DNA of 10,389 nt. Origin: Bacillota bacterium. GTDB lineage: Bacteria; Bacillota; UBA4882; UBA8346. Of this stretch, positions 1 to 5,608 are shown piece after piece. Positions within the stretch are counted from its first letter, which is position 1; every line of letters starts with the position of its first letter. The stretch is taken from NCBI GenBank assembly GCA_003501335.1, contig DNPQ01000168.1:1-10389 (forward strand), read 5' to 3'. A model generated the notes under the pieces. That model searched no databases, was not told where the DNA came from, and saw only the letters and a program-made list of their open reading frames with translations. The translations under genes were made by a program, and so were the position numbers.

Positions 1-176
1 ATTTTGTTTGAACGTAAGCATCGAGAACAGATACGAATCTTTCTTTTCGTTCCGTCGATTACGGCATTGATTGAACGAATATTAGCCTTCCAACGGTGAT
101 GTGTTTTAATATTCGAATGGCTAACCAAATTTCCGGTCTGGTAATCTTTGCCGCATACCATACAACGATTAGACAA
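1..176 (-). CDS. rpmB: 50S ribosomal protein L28 (3' end cut off by window edge)
   Basis: Reading the minus strand from a TTG at 176-174 gives 58 residues starting MSNRCMVCGK and reaching CSRCLRSNK at the window edge. This is the L28 family, a small structural protein of the large ribosomal subunit. Visible family marks are the N-terminal CxxC (Cys5, Cys8), the basic core THHRWKANI and the second CxxC (Cys50, Cys53). Together these four cysteines make the zinc-binding (C+) form of L28. The family is about 60-64 residues long, so only a few C-terminal residues are missing. The TTG start is favoured because a GGAGGT site lies 7 nt upstream and the reading matches the family from its first residues. 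The gene is divergent from the plus-strand block, as rpmB is from yloU in Bacillus. Identity is very secure. Confidence 0.95.
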   Translation of the reverse strand, partial: MSNRCMVCGKDYQTGNLVSHSNIKTHHRWKANIRSINAVIDGTKRKIRICSRCLRSNK

Positions 177-183
177 AAAAAAC

Positions 184-189
184 ACCTCC
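184..189 (-). promoter_or_regulatory. Ribosome binding site of rpmB
   Basis: GGAGGT on the minus strand, 7 nt before the TTG at 176. It is the evidence for a TTG rather than a downstream ATG start. Confidence 0.8.
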
Positions 190-219
190 AAAAAATATAA
201 CAATATCATGAGCAAAATC

Positions 220-248
220 ATTTTACCACAAACGGCGCATACTGACAA
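220..248 (-). promoter_or_regulatory. Vegetative (sigma-A type) promoter of rpmB
   Basis: On the minus strand, TTGTCA (248-243) is followed by a 17-bp spacer and TAAAAT (225-220). A TG dinucleotide one base upstream of the -10 box makes it an extended -10. Both boxes are 5/6 matches with ideal spacing. Transcription would begin near 213, giving a leader of about 37 nt before the TTG start of rpmB. Confidence 0.75.
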
Positions 249-470
249 GGAAAATTTATTGAATAAAGTTGATTTTAAAGCTATTCAAACTGATTTAAAA
301 GTTAAAAAGGTTATTTGGAAACGCTTTCAAACTTCAGTTAGTAAAGTTGTTTAAAACTTGATTTTAATTCTAAAAATGTTTAAACTAATATGCGTTACCG
401 AATATATCAATTTATTTAAGCGTTCGTGTTAAATCATCACGAAAAGGCTACTTTTTAGATTGACATATTA

Positions 471-499
471 TTCAAATGATGTTTTACTAATGCTAAAAT
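471..499 (+). promoter_or_regulatory. Candidate vegetative promoter for the DUF1858 gene
   Basis: TTCAAA (471-476), a 17-bp spacer, and TAAAAT (494-499) preceded by TGC form an extended -10 promoter. The -10 resembles that of the divergent rpmB promoter (TGnTAAAAT in both). An alternative overlapping promoter is the perfect -35 TTGACA (460-465) with a weaker -10 TTTACT (483-488) after 17 bp. Either would give a leader of roughly 190-200 nt before the ATG at 692. No other good plus-strand promoter was seen before the first plus-strand gene. Confidence 0.55.
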
Positions 500-691
500 G
501 GTTGATGCGAGTAAATTTAACTTTTAGGGTTTGTCATTTTGATCCATTTTTACAAGAATTGAAGAATCAGGTCCCATTTTCTTTTTCATTAAATTGCCTT
601 TAAGTGGGACTCTAACATAGACACCATTCTGTTGGAAATACTAAGAGATTAGCCGAGGCTGTTTGAATTACGGTTATGGGGAGGGAATTCG
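500..691 (+). other. Long untranslated leader / intergenic DNA with one hairpin
   Basis: The whole gap between rpmB and the first plus-strand gene is about 515 nt. Positions 249-470 are AT-rich with only small dyads: 314-331 (7-bp stem with one wobble) and 423-443 (6-bp stem). The part downstream of the candidate promoter contains one larger inverted repeat, GTCCCATTT (571-579) with AAGTGGGAC (602-610). That is a 9-bp stem with one G-T wobble and a 22-nt loop. It has no T-run, so it is not an intrinsic terminator. I recognise no riboswitch, T-box or ribosomal leader motif. The gene's Shine-Dalgarno GGGGAGGG lies at 678-685. Confidence 0.4.
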
Positions 692-895
692 ATGATTACC
701 AAAGATACCCGTATTATTGATGCTTTACAGCAGAATCCCAAAACGACAGAAATTTTTGAAAAATTAGGCATGGGCTGTATCGGCTGCATGGGTATTACAA
801 TGGAAACAATTGAAAATGGAGCGAAAATGCACCATATTCCTTTAGATGACCTGTTAAAATCATTAAATGCGGTCCTTGAAGATAAGTCGTCCTAA
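692..895 (+). CDS. DUF1858 small CxGC protein (putative redox disulfide protein)
   Basis: This 67-residue protein matches the DUF1858 family, also described as the hybrid-cluster-protein-associated redox disulfide domain. Family marks are the opening MITKDTRIIDAL, an IFEKLGMGCIGC core with the cysteine pair Cys29 and Cys32, and a helical C-terminal half (LDDLLKSLNAVLE). The domain fills the whole protein, with no signal peptide or membrane segment, so it is cytoplasmic. A redox or metal-binding role is inferred from the CxGC pair; the biochemical function is not known to me. The ATG at 692 has a strong GGGGAGGG site 6 nt upstream. It sits between rpmB and the Asp23 gene, two genes that are direct divergent neighbours in Bacillus, so it is an insertion relative to that order. 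Family assignment is confident, function is not. Confidence 0.85.
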   Translation: MITKDTRIIDALQQNPKTTEIFEKLGMGCIGCMGITMETIENGAKMHHIPLDDLLKSLNAVLEDKSS

Positions 896-964
896 TTTGG
901 CAGGATATTTTTATTTAATCGCGAATTTATATATTTTGGCTAAAATAGCGAAGGAGGAAAAAGC

Positions 965-1345
965 GTGCCTGAAATGTCCAATTCCGGTATCAACCAATCA
1001 CTCGGAGTCGTTAATATTTCTCCCAATGCCATTGCTATGGTAGCAGGAATCGCAGCAATGCAATGCTTTGGGGTCGTAGGTATGGCTTCTCATACTATTC
1101 AAGATGGGATTTCGGAATTATTAACCGGCAAAGACAATTTAACAAAAGGAATTGAAATCGTTATTGATGAAGATTCGATAATTGTTGATTTGTATATTAT
1201 CGTTGAATATGGAGTGAGAATTAAAGAGGTAGCCCGCAATGTTATTCAGAATGTTAAATATGCAATAGAAAATCAATTAGGGCTTCAAATATCTGAAGTT
1301 AATGTAATTGTGCAGGGTGTACGTACAAATAATAAAAATCAATAA
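965..1345 (+). CDS. yloU: Asp23/Gls24 family envelope stress response protein (YloU-like)
   Basis: A 126-residue cytoplasmic protein of the Asp23/Gls24 family, the YloU type found next to the fatty-acid kinase gene. Visible family features are the first strand and helix LGVVNISPNAIAMVAGIAA (about residues 13-31), followed by a GVVGMAS segment. The alternating hydrophobic strand IIVDLYIIVEYGVRIKEVARNV (about 71-92) and the ending LQISEVNVIVQGV are also typical. Members are linked to cell-envelope homeostasis, but the molecular role of this copy is inferred only from the family. The start is GTG at 965, supported by AAGGAGG at 951-957 with 7-nt spacing; an in-frame ATG at 974 is less well placed. 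About 70 nt separate it from the DUF1858 gene with no terminator between, so the two may be co-transcribed. Confidence 0.9.
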   Translation: MPEMSNSGINQSLGVVNISPNAIAMVAGIAAMQCFGVVGMASHTIQDGISELLTGKDNLTKGIEIVIDEDSIIVDLYIIVEYGVRIKEVARNVIQNVKYAIENQLGLQISEVNVIVQGVRTNNKNQ

Positions 1346-1393
1346 TTTGATTAATTCCGGTAGGATAATTTTTTTGCTATTTTGAAAGTCATT

Positions 1394-1406
1394 TGCTATC
1401 CAATTT
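1394..1406 (+). repeat. 13-bp exact repeat, copy 1
   Basis: TGCTATCCAATTT occurs here in the spacer before fakA and again at 5519-5531 in the spacer before cmk. The 126-nt spacer (1346-1471) otherwise holds an 8-bp direct repeat TTTGCTAT (1373-1380 and 1392-1399) and the ribosome binding site AAGGAGG at 1458-1464. It shows no convincing promoter or terminator. Confidence 0.4.
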
Positions 1407-1471
1407 ATTTTAGAATTGATTTATAAAAGCCTATTGATTATGCATCAAAACATGACTAAGGAGGCATGATT

Positions 1472-3097
1472 TTGCAGCTTGACATTATTAACGGCAGTTT
1501 GTTAAAACAATTATTAGCTTCCGGCACCGCTTGCCTTAGTGCCCATAAGGCTGAAGTCGATGCTTTAAATGTTTTTCCGGTTCCTGATGGGGACACGGGT
1601 ACAAATATGTATCTTACATTTCAATCAGCATTACGGGAAGTAACTCAAAATTCTTCTGAAAATATAAATGATATTTTAGAATCAGCAGCTTACGGGGCGC
1701 TCATGGGAGCCAGAGGAAACAGTGGAGTTATCATTTCTCAATTTTTCCGGGGATTTATTAAAGCACTTCCTAAAGGATTAAAGCATATCTCAAAATTAGA
1801 AATTGAAAAAGGGCTTAACGGTGCTTCTACTTTGTGTTTTCAAGCTGTCCGCCAGCCAGTTGAAGGAACCATATTAACAGTTATCAAAGAAATAGCCAAA
1901 TTTGCAACGGAAAACCTAACCAAAAAATCTTCGCTGGATTTATATATTGAAAATATTTATCAACATGCCAATCAAGTGGTAGCCAAAACCCCTGAAATGT
2001 TGCCTGTTTTAAAAAAAGCCGGTGTTGTCGATGCTGGAGCTCAGGGCTTGGTTTATTTTTTTCAAGGGATTGTAAAACACCTTCGTGGAGAAGAACTCCC
2101 GACAGATGTGCTTACTCCCACTAAAGTCATGAATCAATCTCCTTATCGCGATAGTGAAATGCTAGGTGAAGAGATTAATTTTCAATATTGCACAGAGTTT
2201 ATATTAAAGGGGAAACAACTTGACTTAGAATATATTAAAAACAGCTTAAGTCCCCATGGAGATTGTTTATTGGTAGTTGGAGACGAGAATAATGTAAAAA
2301 TTCATCTCCATACCAATAATCCGGGGATTATTTTGGATTTTGCGGTTCGGTTAGGGAATCTCTCTGAGATTCAAATTCATAATATGGTGGAACAAAGCCA
2401 ACAAAGACTTGCTAAAATGTTGGTCGAGGGTAATTCCGATCGAGAAATCGGTATCGTGGCAGTAACTGCCGGGGATGGCCTTGAAAGAATTTTCCACAGC
2501 TTAGGTGTTCAAAGTGTGGTAAATGGCGGTCAGACCATGAATCCTAGTATTGAAGATTTAACCAAAGCGGTTTCAGCTTTACCTTCATCAAAGGTTATTA
2601 TTTTACCTAATAATAGTAACATCATTATGACTGCCAATCATGTTCAAGATTTAACTTCGAAAGAAGTTAAGGTGATACCGACACAAAGCACACCTGAAGG
2701 TTTATCGGCGATGATGAATTTCTCAGATGAGCGATCTCTAGAGGAAAATGCAACACAGATGGCTGAGAAATGTAGTAATGTAATTACTTGCGAAGTCACC
2801 TATGCAGTTCGGGAGTTTCAGTTTGGTGACCGAAATATTAAACAAGGGGACAATATTGGACTGGTGAATGGGGAAATCGTGGCCTCCGGAACCACTCCAG
2901 AAGAGGTTGTCGAAAAGGTATTAAATAACGTTCCTGAAGCCAATAGCGGGTTAATCTCGATCTATTACGGCAATGAAGTAACCGCAACGACGGCTCAGGA
3001 GTTATTAAATCAGCTGGAGGATAAATTTTCTCAAGCGGAGTTTGAACTTTATTATGGAGGGCAACCTCTTTATTACTATTTATTGTCTATCGAATAA
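1472..3097 (+). CDS. fakA: Fatty-acid kinase ATP-binding subunit FakA (YloV, DAK2/DhaL domain)
   Basis: FakA phosphorylates a fatty acid carried by a DegV/FakB partner, giving acyl-phosphate for phospholipid synthesis. I place the start at TTG 1472 (541 residues): AAGGAGG (1458-1464) is 7 nt from it but only 1 nt from the in-frame ATG at 1466. From this start, the DhaL-type nucleotide domain covers about 1-200, with the Mg-ATP aspartate motif PDGDTGTNM (38-46), GARGNSG (79-85) and DAGAQG (187-192). The middle domain (about 230-310) has Cys240 and the HLH pair His278/His280, matching zinc ligands I recall for this family. The C-terminal domain (about 320-541) is the FakA-specific FakB-interacting region. 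Length is normal for the family (about 550). The DegV gene follows after 14 nt, which fits a kinase-carrier pair. Confidence 0.93.
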   Translation: MQLDIINGSLLKQLLASGTACLSAHKAEVDALNVFPVPDGDTGTNMYLTFQSALREVTQNSSENINDILESAAYGALMGARGNSGVIISQFFRGFIKALPKGLKHISKLEIEKGLNGASTLCFQAVRQPVEGTILTVIKEIAKFATENLTKKSSLDLYIENIYQHANQVVAKTPEMLPVLKKAGVVDAGAQGLVYFFQGIVKHLRGEELPTDVLTPTKVMNQSPYRDSEMLGEEINFQYCTEFILKGKQLDLEYIKNSLSPHGDCLLVVGDENNVKIHLHTNNPGIILDFAVRLGNLSEIQIHNMVEQSQQRLAKMLVEGNSDREIGIVAVTAGDGLERIFHSLGVQSVVNGGQTMNPSIEDLTKAVSALPSSKVIILPNNSNIIMTANHVQDLTSKEVKVIPTQSTPEGLSAMMNFSDERSLEENATQMAEKCSNVITCEVTYAVREFQFGDRNIKQGDNIGLVNGEIVASGTTPEEVVEKVLNNVPEANSGLISIYYGNEVTATTAQELLNQLEDKFSQAEFELYYGGQPLYYYLLSIE

Positions 3098-3111
3098 GGA
3101 GTTTTGAATCT

Positions 3112-3957
3112 ATGGCTGTTAAAATCATGACAGATAGTTCGGCCGATTTACCCCAAAAATGGGTTCGCGAATATGATATTACAATTGTTCCATTAAATGT
3201 TCATTTAGGCGAAGAAATTTTCAAAGATGGTCTGGAAATATGGAGCGATGAATTTTATAATCATTTGAGGTTTGAAGCTGTTTTACCCAATACTTCAGAA
3301 GCGTCATCCGATGAATTTTTGAAAATTTATCAAGATATTGCATCTCCTGAAGATACTATTATCGGCATTTTTATTTCTCAAAAATTGAGTCGTACCATTG
3401 ATTCAGCTACATCAGGGGCTAAAATGCTTAAAAATGGTCCTCGGGTTGAAATTATTGATTCCGAGTATGTGTCGATGGCTTTAGGTTTAATTGTTATAAA
3501 AGCAGCCCGGATGGCTAAAACTAATGCTACCCCTACAGAAATAATTGATGCTATTCATGATTGGCAAAAAAAAATAGCCATTTATTTTACTTTGGGTAGT
3601 CTGGAATCTCTTTATCGAACAGACCGAATCGGCAAAGCTTCAACAATGCTGGGCAGTTTGCTCAATATTAAACCTATTCTTTCAATCGAAAGCGGAGTCG
3701 TTGTACCTGCCGAGAAAGCTCATGGTAATTTTCAAAAAGTTGCTGCCATCATGGTTGAAAAGTTAGTTCAGCAATTTGGTAAAACGCCATTAATGGTTTG
3801 TGTATTACATACAGAAATTCCGGAGGTTGCTCAGATATTGCAACGAACTGCCGAAGAAAATTTGAACATTGCCGAATCTTATCCAAGTATTGTAGGCCCT
3901 ATAGTTGGTACTCATGCCGGGCCTAATACTGTCGGAATAGTGGCAATTCCACTATAA
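3112..3957 (+). CDS. degV: DegV family protein, probable fatty-acid carrier of the Fak system
   Basis: DegV proteins (FakB) bind a fatty acid and present it to FakA. This 281-residue copy has the family opening MAVKIMTDSSADLP and the TSEAS segment near residue 61-65, part of the ligand pocket. KLSRTIDSA lies near 90-98, and the characteristic GSLLNIKPIL stretch near 181-190. The C-terminal HAGPNTVGIV is where the conserved His-x-Gly-Pro of the carboxylate site falls. In most members the second motif reads LSGT, so an Arg replaces the Gly here. The length matches the family. It begins 14 nt after fakA, with AAGGAG (3096-3101) overlapping the fakA stop, so the two are surely one transcript. The identity of the lipid it binds cannot be read from sequence. 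Confidence 0.92.
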   Translation: MAVKIMTDSSADLPQKWVREYDITIVPLNVHLGEEIFKDGLEIWSDEFYNHLRFEAVLPNTSEASSDEFLKIYQDIASPEDTIIGIFISQKLSRTIDSATSGAKMLKNGPRVEIIDSEYVSMALGLIVIKAARMAKTNATPTEIIDAIHDWQKKIAIYFTLGSLESLYRTDRIGKASTMLGSLLNIKPILSIESGVVVPAEKAHGNFQKVAAIMVEKLVQQFGKTPLMVCVLHTEIPEVAQILQRTAEENLNIAESYPSIVGPIVGTHAGPNTVGIVAIPL

Positions 3958-4527
3958 ATGAGAGTTATTGCCGGTAAATATAAAGGTCGTATTTTAAAAG
4001 GACCTAAACATGAGGGCCTGCGTCCTACAGCTGATCGGATCAAAGAGGCTTTATTTAATATCATCAGTCCACAAGTTGATGAGGCTGATTTCTTAGATTT
4101 ATTTGCAGGGAGCGGTGCGATCGGAATCGAAGCCCTTAGCCGAAATGCGAAAACAGTTGTGTTTTCCGATGCTAACCCAGCAAGTATTCAATTATTAAAA
4201 AATAATATCCATTTTTTGGATCCCAGTGATAGTTTCCGGATTATTGGTTTACCGGTCGAACGTACACTAGCAATTCTTGGTAAGGAATTGCTGGTTTTTG
4301 ATTTGATTTTTCTGGATCCACCTTTTCAAGCGGGACTTTTACCAAAAACAATTGAATTAATTTTAAAATATCATTTGCTTAAAGATAATGGAATTTTAAT
4401 AATTGAACATCCTCGTCAACTCAGTTTTAATATTCCTTCAGCACTTGAAATCCAATTGACTCGGGATTATGGAGGCATCAGCCTAACACTTTTAAAACAG
4501 TTGACCATGGAAAGTTGTTCTAAATAA
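3958..4527 (+). CDS. rsmD: 16S rRNA (guanine(966)-N(2))-methyltransferase RsmD
   Basis: RsmD uses S-adenosylmethionine to methylate N2 of G966 in 16S rRNA within assembling 30S subunits. The 189-residue protein starts MRVIAGKYKGR, the standard family N-terminus, followed by LRPTADRIKEALFNII (21-36). The SAM-binding motif I is LDLFAGSGAIGIEALSR (46-62). The catalytic motif IV is DPPF (120-123), preceded by LIFL. Length is typical (about 185). The ATG follows the degV stop with no intervening base and no strong Shine-Dalgarno, so it is probably translated by coupling to degV. In many clostridial genomes recG lies between these two genes; here it is absent. A terminator-like hairpin lies within the coding region at 4267-4299. 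Confidence in function is high. Confidence 0.95.
   Translation: MRVIAGKYKGRILKGPKHEGLRPTADRIKEALFNIISPQVDEADFLDLFAGSGAIGIEALSRNAKTVVFSDANPASIQLLKNNIHFLDPSDSFRIIGLPVERTLAILGKELLVFDLIFLDPPFQAGLLPKTIELILKYHLLKDNGILIIEHPRQLSFNIPSALEIQLTRDYGGISLTLLKQLTMESCSK
4267..4299 (+). terminator. Terminator-like hairpin inside rsmD
   Basis: CTAGCAATTC (4267-4276) pairs with GAATTGCTGG (4285-4294): ten pairs, one of them a wobble, eight consecutive perfect pairs, and an 8-nt loop. A TTTTT run (4295-4299) follows directly, then another T-rich stretch. This has the architecture of an intrinsic terminator, but it lies within the rsmD coding sequence around codons 104-114. Ribosomes on rsmD would be expected to disrupt it. 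Whether it acts is untested. Confidence 0.4.
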
Positions 4528-4545
4528 ACAGGGTAGGTAGATGCA

Positions 4546-5052
4546 ATGCAAATCCAGGCACATTCAAACGGTACCATAGCGGTATGTCCCGGAAGTTTTG
4601 ATCCGGTAACGAATGGACATATTGACATCATTGAACGGACCGCCCAATTATTTCCTTCAGTGGTGGTTGGAGTAATCCAAAATCCAAGTAAAAAACAGCT
4701 TTTTTCTCTTGAAGAGCGGGTACATTTATTAAAATCGGTTCTGAGCCATCTTCCCAATGTTGAGGTTTATTATTTTAGCGGTTTACTAGTTGATTTTGTA
4801 ATTCAAGTAAAGGGTAATCTTATTGTAAAGGGACTCCGAGCCATTTCTGATTTTGAGATTGAATTTCAGATGGCGTTGATTAATAAACGAATGGCTCCTG
4901 ATATTGAAACAATGTTTATGATGACCAAAAATGAATATTCTTTTTTAAGCTCAAGCATGGCTAAAGAATTGGCCCAATTAGGCGGCGATCTGCACGGGTT
5001 GGTCCCGCCTGAAGTTGAAAAAGCTTTACTTGAAAAATACAAAAAATTGTAG
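4546..5052 (+). CDS. coaD: Phosphopantetheine adenylyltransferase CoaD
   Basis: CoaD transfers AMP from ATP to 4'-phosphopantetheine, the penultimate step of coenzyme A synthesis, in the cytoplasm. The 168-residue protein carries the nucleotidyltransferase motif GSFDPVTNGH (16-25), with Thr22 and His25 of the T/HxGH signature. KGLRAISDFEIEFQMA (95-110) contributes to the phosphopantetheine pocket, and YSFLSSSMAKELA (131-143) is the family ISSSxVKE-type nucleotide motif. It is slightly longer than the usual 160 because of about eight extra N-terminal residues (MQIQAHSN). The ATG at 4546 has a modest site in GGTAGGTAG (4532-4540), and an alternative start inside the extension is not obvious. 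It lies 18 nt after rsmD; rsmD-coaD is a widely conserved pair. Confidence 0.95.
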   Translation: MQIQAHSNGTIAVCPGSFDPVTNGHIDIIERTAQLFPSVVVGVIQNPSKKQLFSLEERVHLLKSVLSHLPNVEVYYFSGLLVDFVIQVKGNLIVKGLRAISDFEIEFQMALINKRMAPDIETMFMMTKNEYSFLSSSMAKELAQLGGDLHGLVPPEVEKALLEKYKKL

Positions 5053-5061
5053 GTGCAAGAA

Positions 5062-5517
5062 ATGCCGAAAATGAATATCCTTTTGCTACTTGATCATTTA
5101 GAAAAATTAGCTGTTACAAATTTTAGAGTTGCAGGAAAAGTTTGGATTGATAAAGAAGAACTTGAAGAATTGATCAAAAAAATACGGATTGCTTTGCCGG
5201 ATGAAATTAAGGAGGCCGAATGGGTAAGCCGTGAAAAAGAGCGTTATATAGCTCAAGCTCAAGAGGAAGCCAAAAGGATTCTCAAAGAAGCTGAAAATTA
5301 CGCCGAAAGATTGGTGCGTGAAGATCAAATTACTGCCCGTGCTGAAGAAGATGCGCACCGAATTATTGATGAAGCCAAACAAATGTCCGGAGAAATTGAA
5401 ACCGAAGCTTTGCAATACGCCAATCAATTGTTGGAAAATCTTGAGGATAGTCTGGAGCGTACGATTACAGTAGTTCACAAAGGCCGAGAGGAATTAGTCA
5501 ATAAATATAAATTATAA
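5062..5517 (+). CDS. Coiled-coil protein of the conserved coaD-linked family (often labelled ATPase)
   Basis: A 151-residue soluble protein with a short N-terminal domain (MPKMNILLLLDHLEKL, then VAGKVWIDKEELEELI, about 23-39). A long charged helix follows from about residue 50 to 148, rich in Ala, Glu, Lys and Arg with heptad-like spacing, so very likely coiled coil. The pattern resembles DivIVA-like and ATP-synthase b-subunit-like helices. I recognise it as a family found directly after coaD in clostridial genomes, frequently auto-named ATPase, although no P-loop or catalytic motif is present. Its function is unknown. The reading frame is open from GTG 5053, directly after the coaD stop. I prefer ATG 5062 because AGGTG (5051-5055) lies 6 nt before it. 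It is translationally close to coaD and ends before a hairpin-bearing spacer. Confidence 0.75.
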   Translation: MPKMNILLLLDHLEKLAVTNFRVAGKVWIDKEELEELIKKIRIALPDEIKEAEWVSREKERYIAQAQEEAKRILKEAENYAERLVREDQITARAEEDAHRIIDEAKQMSGEIETEALQYANQLLENLEDSLERTITVVHKGREELVNKYKL

Positions 5518-5518
5518 G

Positions 5519-5531
5519 TGCTATCCAATTT
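5519..5531 (+). repeat. 13-bp exact repeat, copy 2
   Basis: TGCTATCCAATTT, identical to 1394-1406. It starts 2 nt after the stop of the coiled-coil gene. Its CTATC (5521-5525) is also complementary to GATAG (5537-5541), which can alternatively pair with CTATC at 5550-5554. Confidence 0.4.
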
Positions 5532-5559
5532 GGAATGATAGTTTGTACCCTATCATTTT
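5532..5559 (+). terminator. Weak hairpin between the coiled-coil gene and cmk, possible terminator
   Basis: AATGATAG (5534-5541) pairs with CTATCATT (5550-5557): eight perfect pairs, an 8-nt loop, and two G-T wobbles extending the base. Only a short T tract (5556-5559) follows, partly inside the stem, and the stem is AT-rich. It could be a weak terminator or attenuator at the end of the fakA-to-coiled-coil block. A perfect -10 hexamer TATAAT follows at 5561-5566 but has no good -35 at the right distance, so a cmk promoter here is only possible. Confidence 0.35.
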
Positions 5560-5608
5560 ATATAATAATCTTTTTTATCTAAATTTAACCCATAATTAAG
5601 GAGATCCC

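Noticed and set aside
148..354. Plus-strand open frame of 68 codons
   Set aside because: It overlaps the 5' end of rpmB antisense and its promoter, has no ribosome binding site, and is low-complexity Lys/Thr-rich.
423..443. 6-bp hairpin TTCGTG/CACGAA as a terminator
   Set aside because: The stem is short, the T-run is not adjacent, and no plus-strand gene precedes it.
500..691. Riboswitch, T-box or insertion-sequence remnant in the leader
   Set aside because: No recognised T-box or riboswitch core was seen, and no target-site duplication or transposase fragment could be read.
941..946. TAAAAT as a -10 box for the Asp23 gene
   Set aside because: There is no acceptable -35 16-18 bp upstream, and transcription would start at the ribosome binding site.
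1363..1401. GGATA...TATCC inverted repeat in the fakA spacer as a regulatory hairpin
   Set aside because: It has only five pairs around a loop of nearly 30 nt; this is expected by chance in AT-rich DNA.
4467..4757. Minus-strand open frame across the rsmD-coaD junction
   Set aside because: It is antisense to two secure genes, has no ribosome binding site of note and resembles no family.
5107..5478. Minus-strand open frame of 123 codons, Phe- and Ser-rich
   Set aside because: It is the complement of the Glu/Lys-rich coiled-coil gene; the composition is explained by that.
5561..5566. Perfect TATAAT as a cmk promoter
   Set aside because: No -35 match exists at 16-18 bp and there is no extended -10; kept only as a possibility in the hairpin entry.
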